Shown: piece by piece, positions 1 to 6,720 of the stretch | Layout of the letters: each line of letters starts with the position of its first letter | How positions within the stretch are numbered: position 1 is the first letter of the stretch | Origin: Limisphaerales bacterium | GTDB lineage: Bacteria; Verrucomicrobiota; Verrucomicrobiia; Limisphaerales; UBA11358 | NCBI GenBank assembly: GCA_003455565.1 | Contig: DMQW01000171.1 | Span: forward strand, 39,517 to 52,104 | DNA length: 12,588 nt | Direction of reading: 5' to 3' | Made by a program: the position numbers and the translations under genes | The notes under the pieces: model-generated | The model's database searches: none | What the model saw: only the letters and a program-made list of their open reading frames with translations | Told to the model about the DNA's origin: nothing

Positions 1-2
1 TC

Positions 3-845
3 GCCTGGAAAAAAACTTCCGCGCGCGCGCGGCTCGTGAAAATGGCTGCGGACGGCGTGCCGGTGGAACAACGGCAATTCGGCGAAGGCGACAATCTGCG
101 CCCCGATTTCATTGAGTTTAATCGCTGCCGCAATGTTTTGATCGAAGGCGTAAAAATTCGCCGCTCGCCGATGTGGGAGCTTCATCCGCTGCTCTGCACG
201 AACGTGACGGTGCGCGGCGTGGACATCGTTTCGCACGGCGCGAACAATGACGGCTGCGACCCGGAAAGCTGTCGCGACGTGCTGATTGAAAATTGTCTGT
301 TCGACACCGGCGACGATTGCATCGCCATCAAGTCCGGTCGCAACGCCGACGGTCGGCGCGTCGGTGTGCCGTCGGTGAATTTGATCATCCGCAATTGCAC
401 GATGCGCGACGGTCATGCGGGCACGGCCATTGGCAGCGAAATTTCCGGCAGTTGCAGCAATGTGTTCGTGGAGAACTGCGAGATGAGCAGCCCGAATCTA
501 CTGTGCGCGTTGCGCTTGAAATCGAACGCGATGCGCGGCGGCGTGCTGCAAAACATTTTCATGCGCAACGTGAATGTCGGCCTCGTGAAGGATTCAGTTT
601 TGCAGATTGATTTTCTTTACGACGAAGGAACCAATGGCATCTACAAGCCGGTTGCAAGAAATGTCGTGATGGAAAACATCCGGGTCGCGCAAACGCCACG
701 GGTGCTGAACGTGCGCGGATTTCCGGCGGCGAGCATCAGCGGCGTGCGGATTTACAATTCGACTTTCAAACAAATCCAAAAGCCGGATCAAATCATAGAC
801 GCCGATGTGAAGCTGGTGAATTGCTCGCTCGAACCGGCGAAGTGA
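3..845 (+). CDS. GH28 polygalacturonase (exo-type), 5' end outside the window
   Basis: Hydrolyses alpha-1,4 bonds of polygalacturonate; probably periplasmic or secreted, but its N-terminus is not visible. The reading frame is open to the left edge (WKKTSARARLV then a GTG at 36 and an ATG at 42), and this upstream part resembles the conserved stretch before GVPVEQR in homologues, so neither codon is a likely start. About 280 C-terminal residues are visible. Counting from the GTG, GH28 motifs appear in order: NND (70-72) in NNDGCDPES, GDD (92-94) in TGDDCIAIKSG, GH (126-127) in DGHAG, and RLK (160-162). NNDGCDPES and IKSGRNADGRR are typical of bacterial exo-polygalacturonases. Oddity: the usual GHG reads GHA. 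The second GH28 gene starts 44 bases downstream in the same direction. The family is sure; exo versus endo mode is inference. Confidence 0.93.
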   Translation, partial: AWKKTSARARLVKMAADGVPVEQRQFGEGDNLRPDFIEFNRCRNVLIEGVKIRRSPMWELHPLLCTNVTVRGVDIVSHGANNDGCDPESCRDVLIENCLFDTGDDCIAIKSGRNADGRRVGVPSVNLIIRNCTMRDGHAGTAIGSEISGSCSNVFVENCEMSSPNLLCALRLKSNAMRGGVLQNIFMRNVNVGLVKDSVLQIDFLYDEGTNGIYKPVARNVVMENIRVAQTPRVLNVRGFPAASISGVRIYNSTFKQIQKPDQIIDADVKLVNCSLEPAK

Positions 846-854
846 TTCAAATTG

Positions 855-863
855 TGGTATAAT
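855..863 (+). promoter_or_regulatory. Extended -10 promoter element
   Basis: The 44-base gap between the two GH28 genes contains TGGTATAAT, an exact match to the sigma-70 extended -10 consensus TGnTATAAT. It lies 26 bases upstream of the ATG at 890. No convincing -35 hexamer is found 16-18 bases upstream, which fits an extended -10 promoter. It suggests the second GH28 gene can be transcribed separately, with a leader of roughly 20 nucleotides. No strong Shine-Dalgarno is seen before the ATG. Confidence 0.5.
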
Positions 864-889
864 TCCCGCGAACCACCCATTCACAAACC

Positions 890-3163
890 ATGAAGTTGCG
901 TTTTGGTCTGCGGTCTTGTGCCGGACTATTTTTGGCGGGCGCTGGATTTTTTTTGCCGACGCCGGGGCTTTTCGCGTTGCCGCCAATATTGCCGAACATC
1001 AACACCAACAACGTCATCACCATCACGAACGCGCCTTACAACGCGGTTGGCGACGGCGCGACGGACAACACGCTCGCCATTTCAAATGCCATCGTCCAGG
1101 CGGCCAAGGGCGGAAACACGAATAATTTATTTGGCGGCACGGTCAAAATTCCCGCGCCGGGCGTTTTTTTGTGCGGCCCGCTCACTTTCAAAAACAACGT
1201 GAACATGCAAATTGACGGCGGCGCAATCCTGCGAATGCTTCCGCTCAACTTGTTCACTAATTATCCCAGCAACGGCGGCGACACTTACGGCAATTTATTT
1301 TACGCGAGCGGCTTGACCAACCTTGAAATCAGCGGTTCGGGCGCGATTGACGGGCAAGGTTCGCCGTGGTGGAGTTCCACCGGCACGCTTTTCAGCAGTC
1401 GCCCGTATATGATTTATTTCAACAGCGACTGCCATCGGGTGTTGCTTCAAAACGTGACCATCTCAAACGCCCCGGCGCAGAACGTTGTGTTCAAGGGCAA
1501 AGGCGGAAACTTCGTGTTCGATGGCATCACTGAATTTGAACCGCCTTCGAGTGGCGTGCCGAACCCGTCGCACAACACGGACGGCTTGGATTTGGTCGGG
1601 ACAAATATGCTCGTCCAGAATTGCAACATCAGTGTTGGCGACGACAATATTGCCTTTGGCACCAGCAGCAGCGGCACGCCTTCATCTGATATTTTGGTCA
1701 CCAACTGCACATTCGGCAACGGTCACGGCGTGTCCATCGGCAGCAATACTCAAGGCGGCGTATCGAATCTGACGGTGATCAATTGCACTTTCAACGGCAC
1801 GGACAACGGCATCCGCATGAAGTCCGACAACAATTCAAGCGGCGGCAGCGGGCAGGGCGGCATCACGCAAAATCTTTCCTATTACAATCTCGGCATGACC
1901 AACGTGAATTTTCCGATTCTTATCTACAGCTATTACAGCGAAGTGGGCACTCCCAGCAGCATCACGCCGGCGGTTGCCGCGACGCAAGCGGTTGAAACCG
2001 TCACCGCCAACACGCCCATCTGGCGCAACATTACCTTCAGCAACCTGACCGTGACTGGCGGCAACAATTGCGTCATCTGGTCGCGCACCGAACTGCCGGC
2101 CACCAACATCATCTTCAGCCACGTCAACATTGCCACGGCTAAAAGTTTTGAAATTTATAATGCCAGCGGCGTCCAGTTCATTGATTCGCAAATCAACCCG
2201 CCCGCAGGCAGCAACACTTTTCTGCTGTTCAACGCGCAAGTCATCATCACCAATTCCACGCCCGTCGCCACGCCCGTCAAATTTGACGGCCTGACGACGA
2301 ACGGTTACGGCAACAGTTTTGCATTTTACAACGCGCCGGCCTCACTGAAAAACACGAACGTTTTTGATGACGGGCCGCTCACCCTCTCCGCCAGCACCTT
2401 GACGGTGAGCAATAATCTCGCGTTGTTTCCAACCACCACGCTGAATTTCACGCTCGGAACCAATGCGGCCAAAGTCGCCGTCGTCGGCAACCTCGCGCTT
2501 GGCGGCACGAATAACATTTCCGCCGGCGCCGGATTTGCGAATGGGGCTTACACGTTGCTGACTTACACCGGCACTTTGACCGGCTCATTGCCGTCGCTCG
2601 GTCTGCTTCCCGCAAATTACAATTACAGTTTCAACACCAACACCGCCGGCCAGGTGAATCTGGTCGTGACTTTGCCCGCACCGGCGAATCTCATGGCGAT
2701 GGCGACAAATCTGCTCATCAATCTGAAATGGAATTTCGTCAGTGGCGCGACCAGTTACAACTTAAAACGCGGCACGACCAATGGCGGGACTTATCCGGCT
2801 GTTTTCAGCGGGTTGACCGCGACGAATTACGCTGACGCGAACGTGACGAACGCCGTAAATTATTTTTACATTGTCTCAGCCGTGGGGGCGGGCGGCGAAA
2901 GCTCCAATTCACTTCAAGTCACGGCTGCTCCGCTGCCGTCAAACCAGCCGACGAACCTGGTGATGCAAGCGGGCGGAGGACAGTTGCAGCTTTCGTGGCC
3001 GCAGGATCATCTCGGCTGGCGGTTGCAAATCCAGACAAATAATTTGAGCAGTGGCATCGGGGCGAACTGGGCGACGGTGCCAAATTCCACGAACGCCAGT
3101 TCGGCGAACATTCCGATCAATCCGACCAACGGCACGGTGTTCCTGCGGCTGGTTTATCCGTGA
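890..3163 (+). CDS. Secreted multidomain GH28 polygalacturonase with FN3 and C-terminal Verrucomicrobia-type module
   Basis: A 757 aa pectinase predicted to cleave polygalacturonate outside the cytoplasm. Residues 1-29 form a signal peptide (MKLRFGLRS, then a Leu/Gly/Phe-rich core ending GLFA). The beta-helix GH28 domain covers about 45-430 and carries all four family motifs: NTD 229-231, GDD 250-252, GHG 278-280 and RMK 309-311. The start of this domain has the YNAVGDGATDNT signature of pectin beta-helix enzymes. Residues 495-595 are a Thr/Asn-rich beta region resembling autotransporter-associated strands. Residues 598-680 look like a fibronectin type III domain (LKWNFVSGATSYNLKRG). Residues 685-757 form a terminal module (LSWPQDHLGWRLQIQTN ... 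FLRLVYP) seen at the end of many Verrucomicrobia secreted proteins; its role is unknown to me. The ATG at 890 is chosen for the signal peptide. The protein is nearly twice the length of a single-domain GH28. The module names are pattern-based; the GH28 call is firm. Confidence 0.95.
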   Translation: MKLRFGLRSCAGLFLAGAGFFLPTPGLFALPPILPNINTNNVITITNAPYNAVGDGATDNTLAISNAIVQAAKGGNTNNLFGGTVKIPAPGVFLCGPLTFKNNVNMQIDGGAILRMLPLNLFTNYPSNGGDTYGNLFYASGLTNLEISGSGAIDGQGSPWWSSTGTLFSSRPYMIYFNSDCHRVLLQNVTISNAPAQNVVFKGKGGNFVFDGITEFEPPSSGVPNPSHNTDGLDLVGTNMLVQNCNISVGDDNIAFGTSSSGTPSSDILVTNCTFGNGHGVSIGSNTQGGVSNLTVINCTFNGTDNGIRMKSDNNSSGGSGQGGITQNLSYYNLGMTNVNFPILIYSYYSEVGTPSSITPAVAATQAVETVTANTPIWRNITFSNLTVTGGNNCVIWSRTELPATNIIFSHVNIATAKSFEIYNASGVQFIDSQINPPAGSNTFLLFNAQVIITNSTPVATPVKFDGLTTNGYGNSFAFYNAPASLKNTNVFDDGPLTLSASTLTVSNNLALFPTTTLNFTLGTNAAKVAVVGNLALGGTNNISAGAGFANGAYTLLTYTGTLTGSLPSLGLLPANYNYSFNTNTAGQVNLVVTLPAPANLMAMATNLLINLKWNFVSGATSYNLKRGTTNGGTYPAVFSGLTATNYADANVTNAVNYFYIVSAVGAGGESSNSLQVTAAPLPSNQPTNLVMQAGGGQLQLSWPQDHLGWRLQIQTNNLSSGIGANWATVPNSTNASSANIPINPTNGTVFLRLVYP

Positions 3164-3165
3164 TG

Positions 3166-3199
3166 AAAACAAAAAAGGCGCTGGAAAATCCAGCGCCTT
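3166..3199 (-). terminator. Intrinsic terminator of the PEP-CTERM gene
   Basis: Read on the minus strand, a perfect 11-bp stem (AAGGCGCTGGA / TCCAGCGCCTT, plus-strand arms 3175-3185 and 3189-3199) with a 3-base loop is followed by TTTTTTGTTTT. It begins 19 bases after the stop codon of the gene ending at 3219. The T tract runs almost up to the TGA (3161-3163) of the convergent GH28 gene. On the plus strand the stem is followed by GAAAATAACC, so it should not terminate the GH28 transcript efficiently by the classical mechanism. Confidence 0.85.
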
Positions 3200-3218
3200 G
3201 AAAATAACCGGGGAGTTC

Positions 3219-4013
3219 TCAAGCCTGACGGCGACGGCGCAGGAACAAGGTCAATGCGGCTCCGCCACCGAGCAGGGCCAGCGTGCTTGGTTCGGGTGCG
3301 GCCACCGGGGTCACATCGGCCCAAGCTGTGCCAATAAGAAGGTTGTCAACCAAAAAAGTGCCCGTGCCGGTTTGAGCTTTGAACCCGACATTGTCTATCG
3401 CTGTCGCTGTGATACCTGAAAGGCTCGCAGTGACCGCAGGCGCGGCGGCGCCGGGGGTTGGATCTATCCAAAGGCTGGCGGTCTTTGCATCAAGGTCAAT
3501 TTCTTCAACGATGAGATACGTCGTTCCCAGCGTCAAGACCGGGCCGGTGCCAGCGGCTGCGGAATCAGCGGCAGCTCGTATTTCAATCTTACCGCTAGAA
3601 TAATAATAAGCATCAATTGCATCGGCACTGCCACCCGGGACGGTGGTGCCCGGATTCATCGCGGTGAAGTAGGTATTGGCACTGTCAACTACAGTTGGAT
3701 CAAACAAGAACGAATAGTAGACTTGTCCGCTGGTCTGATTTGCGAATGTTGCATAGCTGGTTCCAGCGGTCGCGTTGGCGATTTGAAGTTCGTTGCCGCC
3801 CTGATCCGCCAAACTTGGATAAGTCAGGTTGCCGCTGACAATGCTCAACCCGGCATTGCCACCAGTCCAAGTGCTGCCGCCAGGGTTGACATTGGCACCA
3901 AGGCCGCCGGCACTATAATTAAAAGCTTCTGAAAAAAGAAGCGTGGCATTGGCTTTCAGAACGAACGAGATGACGCCAACGACAACATAAACGGCAATGC
4001 GGGTTTTTTTCAT
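3219..4013 (-). CDS. PEP-CTERM sorting-domain surface protein
   Basis: A 264 aa exported protein. Residues 1-23 are a signal peptide (MKKTRIAVYVVVGVISFVLKANA, AxA-type cleavage). Residues 24-235 are Gly/Thr/Ala-rich with alternating beta pattern (LLFSEAFNYSAGGLGA ... FLVDNLLIG), the style of the LamG/concanavalin-like proteins common among PEP-CTERM substrates. The end is a textbook PEP-CTERM tail: APEPS at 239-243, hydrophobic segment 244-257, then RRRR at 259-262. Such tails are processed by an exosortase system; none is encoded in this window. It lies downstream of the CE8/esterase gene on the same strand across a 111-base gap that has no clear terminator, so co-transcription is possible. 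It may bind carbohydrate at the surface, but that is inferred only from location. No enzymatic motif was recognised. Confidence 0.93.
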   Translation of the reverse strand: MKKTRIAVYVVVGVISFVLKANATLLFSEAFNYSAGGLGANVNPGGSTWTGGNAGLSIVSGNLTYPSLADQGGNELQIANATAGTSYATFANQTSGQVYYSFLFDPTVVDSANTYFTAMNPGTTVPGGSADAIDAYYYSSGKIEIRAAADSAAAGTGPVLTLGTTYLIVEEIDLDAKTASLWIDPTPGAAAPAVTASLSGITATAIDNVGFKAQTGTGTFLVDNLLIGTAWADVTPVAAPEPSTLALLGGGAALTLFLRRRRQA

Positions 4014-4124
4014 AGGTTTTTTGACAGGATTCTGGAATCAAGAATAGCCGCCAACCCCGGTAAAACAATGACTGCCGTCACCGGATTGTTGCAAAAAAGT
4101 TTGAAAAATGTGTCCTTCCGAAAC

Positions 4125-5858
4125 TCATTTTGCCGCCAGATTTTCTTCAAGCCACGCGCGCCATTTCTGCTGGAAATCCGGGGCCAGCTTCGGCCAGTCG
4201 GCAATGCGATGGCCGGCGTTCGTGATCGTGATGAACGTGCCTGGAACAGGCGCCGCTTTTAATTTCGCGGCGAAAGTCACGGTAAAATTGTAAGGCACAC
4301 TTTGATCGGCATCACCTTGAATCAATAAAAACGGCGGCAATCCGGGTTTTACCTGGTTGACCGGCGAAATTTTTTTCATCAGTGCCAAAGTTTTTTCGTC
4401 CAAAGAATCCGCGCCCAAAAGATTTTTCATCGCCGGCCATTTGTCCAGGCCGCGCCGCGTCGCATCGCCAAAAACATCCGCCGGCGGCGCGAGACCCACG
4501 ACGGCTTGAACGTGCGCGTCTTTTTCATCCAGCGTTCCCGACAGCAAGGTTAAAAGTCCGCCGGCCGAATAGCCGATGAGCGCGATGCGATTGGGATCGC
4601 CCTTGAATTCCGGCGCGTGTTTTTTCACCCAGCGGATCGCCGTTTGCACGTCGTCGAAACTCGCCGGCCAATGGTGGTCCGGCGCGAGCCGATAGTTGAT
4701 CGTGAACCACGAAAAATTTGCGCCGATGGGCGCGAACGCGGCGGCGATGTCGCCGGCTTTGTCGCCGCTGCCCCAGCCGCCGCCGTGAACCAAGATCGCC
4801 ACGGGAAATTTTCCGTCGCCGTCGGGCACATGCGCATCGAGCAATAATTTTTCGCCGCCGGCCTCGCCGTATTCAATGTTCAATTTGTTCGGATCGGACG
4901 GCAAACTGGGATTCCAATTGTCCGCGCCGCCGAGAACAGTTTGCGCGGTGATTTTTGCGGTGTCGCTTTTCGTCAATGTTTTCAACCAGTTCACGCGATT
5001 TGTCGGGCTGGCGCCGGCGCCACGGCTGCTGAATTCTGCGTAGCGTATTGTGGTGTGTGCATCCGTTTTTTTCCAGTCGTTCCAGCCTTCGGGCCGCACG
5101 ACGGCGGACATCTGACAGTTCAAAAAAATGGTGCTGGCGTAAATCCGCCAGGGACGTCCGAGAAAAGTTTTGGTCGGGGAAGTTTCGCCGGTGATTTTGC
5201 AATTGGAAAAAACGAAGCCGAACGGCTGGTCAATGGGCGTGGAAGCGGCGGTCAAATAACCGTTGCCGAGCGCGCGGATTTCGCAATTTTCAAACCAGGT
5301 GGTGGCCGCGCCAAAAATAAAATCCACGGTGCCGGTGATAAAACAATTTTCAAAATACTGCCGTCCGCGATTCAGCAAAATCGTGTCCTGCCAGCCGAGC
5401 AAACGGCAGTTGCGGAACGCCGCGCGGTCGCCGTCCACGCGGATGGCGAGCGCCTGGCCGACGGCACCGGCGGAATTTTCAAACGTGAGGTTTTCCGCCG
5501 TGAAATCGTCGGCGTCAATCGTGGTCGAAGGCGTTTTGAAAGTGCCGATGGGTTTGCCCTCGGCGTTTGTGATTCCGGCGTAAAGATTGAAAGTGAGAAT
5601 TGTGTTCGTTGGATTTTCGCCGACCAGTTTGAAAAATCTTTTTTCGCGCTGGAGGTAAATGAGTTCCTTGTAAGTGCCGGGTTTGATGTGGATGATCACG
5701 GGATTTTCACGGCTGCCCGACGGCACGGACATGATGGCCGATTGCACGGAAGTAAATTGCGCGCTGCCATCAGCGGCGACGAAGAGATTGGTCTGCGCGG
5801 TCAAAGTGGCGAGGCCAACCAGCAACCCGGTCGCGCTGGCGAAAATTTTGAGTTTCAT
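4125..5858 (-). CDS. Bifunctional pectin esterase: CE8 pectin methylesterase fused to alpha/beta-hydrolase esterase
   Basis: A 577 aa exported enzyme. Residues 1-21 are a signal peptide (MKLKIFASATGLLVGLATLTAQ). Residues 24-315 are a CE8 pectin methylesterase beta-helix, which removes methyl esters from homogalacturonan: NLFVAADGSAQFTSVQSAI opens it, and the active-site signatures are GQA (Q135), GWQDT (Q157, D158), GTVDFIFG (D179) and LGRPW (R235, W237). Residues 328-577 are an alpha/beta-hydrolase of the acetyl-esterase/BD-FAE type: oxyanion HGGGW 358-362, nucleophile elbow GYSAGG with S431, acid D518 in GDADQSVP, and H550 in NAGHR. Both domains look catalytically complete. In this locus the second domain is probably a pectin or hemicellulose acetyl or feruloyl esterase (inference). 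The start at 5858 is chosen because it gives a signal peptide; the frame stays open to 6251, but that extension is low-complexity, not protein-like, and overlaps IS DNA. No clear Shine-Dalgarno is present. Confidence 0.94.
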   Translation of the reverse strand: MKLKIFASATGLLVGLATLTAQTNLFVAADGSAQFTSVQSAIMSVPSGSRENPVIIHIKPGTYKELIYLQREKRFFKLVGENPTNTILTFNLYAGITNAEGKPIGTFKTPSTTIDADDFTAENLTFENSAGAVGQALAIRVDGDRAAFRNCRLLGWQDTILLNRGRQYFENCFITGTVDFIFGAATTWFENCEIRALGNGYLTAASTPIDQPFGFVFSNCKITGETSPTKTFLGRPWRIYASTIFLNCQMSAVVRPEGWNDWKKTDAHTTIRYAEFSSRGAGASPTNRVNWLKTLTKSDTAKITAQTVLGGADNWNPSLPSDPNKLNIEYGEAGGEKLLLDAHVPDGDGKFPVAILVHGGGWGSGDKAGDIAAAFAPIGANFSWFTINYRLAPDHHWPASFDDVQTAIRWVKKHAPEFKGDPNRIALIGYSAGGLLTLLSGTLDEKDAHVQAVVGLAPPADVFGDATRRGLDKWPAMKNLLGADSLDEKTLALMKKISPVNQVKPGLPPFLLIQGDADQSVPYNFTVTFAAKLKAAPVPGTFITITNAGHRIADWPKLAPDFQQKWRAWLEENLAAK

Positions 5859-6111
5859 GCGGAGAAAATTAAATGATTCAGCGACCGGTTGCCACTGTGA
5901 AACAGTCGTGAAATCCTGCAAACCGCCGGGAGATTTCGGCATCGGACTGGTGGAATGTGTCGTGGTGTTGCAGCAAACGGTTTTTTGTGGGCGAGCGTTG
6001 GCGGTTGGTTGTGGCGGGGCAAGCTGGGATTCTGGCAGGATTGCTGAACATCCGTTCACTGGATGAATTTGCGGAAATGTTTGGGCCAAACTAAATACCC
6101 TTTTGACTACC
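5859..6111. other. Non-coding region upstream of the CE8/esterase gene
   Basis: About 250 bases with no supportable gene on either strand. It should contain the promoter of the CE8/esterase gene reading leftward, but I found no convincing -35/-10 pair; TTTAAT on the minus strand near 5870 is the only -10-like string. Two small symmetric sites are visible: ACTGT-GAA-ACAGT at 5894-5906 and AAACGGTTT at 5975-5983. Either could be half of an operator, but both are short enough to be chance. The minus-strand frame here shows no similarity to the CsgG-like gene that is cut on the other side of the IS remnant, so the lost 3' part of that gene is not preserved here. Confidence 0.5.
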
Positions 6112-6120
6112 GGGCTTTCC

Positions 6121-6136
6121 GTGGGAAATTTCCCAC
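6121..6136. repeat. 16-base perfect palindrome
   Basis: GTGGGAAATTTCCCAC equals its own reverse complement over all 16 bases with no spacer. It lies just before the transposase fragment and inside the proposed IS left end. It could be a dyad operator or part of a transposase-binding end, or a remnant without function. Confidence 0.6.
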
Positions 6137-6159
6137 ATGACGACAGTAGCCAAGGCTGA

Positions 6160-6423
6160 CAAGAGCCGGTTGACCAACCGACCGATGCCGAGCATCTGTT
6201 GCTGCGGGTGCATCGGGTCATCTCGTTGCTCAAACGTTGGCTGCTGGGCACGCATCAAGGAGGCATCGCCCCAGAACACCTCGAAGACTATCTCAACAAA
6301 TTCACGTTCCGCTTCAATCGGCGCACCTCCGCCTCGCGAGGAAAACTGTTCTACCGTTTGGCTCAACAGTCCGTTCAGGTCTCGCCAGTTCCTTTCGACT
6401 CGCCCGCACACCCCAAGGGATAG
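6160..6423 (+). pseudogene. IS1595-family transposase, C-terminal fragment
   Basis: After an in-frame TGA at 6157-6159 the frame reads QEPVDQPTDAEHLLLRVHRV, then ISLLKRWLLGTHQGG, EHLEDYLNKFTFRFNRRTS, SRGKLFYRLAQQ and a TAG at 6421. The strings RVHRV.SLLKRWLLGTHQG and FTFRFNRR.S.SRG..FYRL are hallmark C-terminal motifs of IS1595-type DDE transposases. About 87 codons remain; the catalytic domain and the N-terminal zinc-binding region are missing, so it is not functional. Codons immediately before the TGA may be a further degenerate part. A TTG at 6199 is the first usable start in frame but has no sign of being one. It points toward, and stops about 90 bases short of, the truncated CsgG-like gene. 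Confidence 0.88.
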
Positions 6424-6479
6424 TGTTAGGTGGAGTCATGTCAATACCCCTACTATATTATGACATTGGTATGGCCAGC

Positions 6480-6720
6480 TTACATAAAGACCCACGCGGC
6501 AAGTCCCCTTTTTGGTAATTGAGCACGCTCCACCCATTCCAATCCCGGCTCGTTTACCAGTTGAACTTGCAGGAGACTCGTAAAGTTAGCCCCTGTTTGC
6601 GCACTGCGATAAGAATTATCATCGGTGGAAAAATCCATCAACGCAACGCGCGGTGCGGTGTGAACCGCCCCCCGCAATGAAAATAAAAATTGCCACCCAC
6701 CCAAAAAAACTAAATTTCAT
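6480..6720 (-). pseudogene. CsgG-like protein gene, frameshifted and 3'-truncated by the IS remnant
   Basis: The ATG at 6720 overlaps the TGA of the preceding gene as ATGA, and encodes a signal peptide, MKFSFFGWVAIFIFIAGG. That frame stops soon after. The protein-like continuation is in another frame: HTAPRVALMDFSTDDNSYRSAQTG followed by ANFTSLLQVQLVNEPGLEWVERAQL. This resembles the start of CsgG-type domains and matches the layout of the intact neighbour (IAVFDF ... PNLIIVERAEL). The shift lies in a run of six G (plus-strand C run 6668-6673); one base fewer would give IFIAGAVHTAPRVALMDF in one frame. After QL (codon ending at 6516) the frame reads PKRGLAAWVFM and stops at 6480; these residues come from IS-end DNA. 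Only about 75 codons remain. It was the fifth gene of the operon. Confidence 0.78.

Larger units (their letters stand above)
6112..6508 (+). mobile_element. Degenerate IS1595-family element (proposed limits)
   Basis: A remnant of about 400 bases holding the tail of an IS1595-type transposase. Limits are inferred. The left end GGGCTTTCCGTGGGAAATTT (6112-6131) and the reverse complement of the right end, GGGGACTTGCCGCGTGGG (6508 back to 6491), are similar if short gaps are allowed. The right limit also coincides with the point, 6509-6515, where the neighbouring CsgG-like gene loses recognisable sequence. An intact IS1595-family transposase gene is typically several hundred bases longer than the piece here, so most of the element has been deleted. 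No target-site duplication was found around the proposed ends. Presence of IS DNA is well supported; the exact ends are not. Confidence 0.45.

Noticed and set aside
20..31. Alternating (CG)6 run
   Set aside because: It lies inside the GH28 reading frame (Ser-Ala-Arg-Ala-Arg) and needs no further explanation.
4028..4039. GATTC-TG-GAATC symmetric site upstream of the PEP-CTERM gene
   Set aside because: Five-base arms are expected by chance and no second copy was seen.
4041..4068. Promoter for the PEP-CTERM gene (TTGTTT, 16 bases, TATTCT on the minus strand)
   Set aside because: Only three and four of six bases match the consensus; too weak to call.
4941..5876. 311-codon open frame on the plus strand
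   Set aside because: It is antisense to the CE8 domain, whose active-site motifs are all in the minus frame; an effect of GC-rich codon use.
5859..6251. Upstream in-frame extension of the CE8/esterase by 131 codons
   Set aside because: It is not protein-like, overlaps the IS remnant, and would bury the clear signal peptide that starts at 5858.
6094..6449. AATACCC at 6094-6100 and 6443-6449 as an IS target duplication
   Set aside because: Only seven bases match, and the right copy lies inside the DNA that appears to belong to the element, about 60 bases short of the break in the CsgG-like gene.
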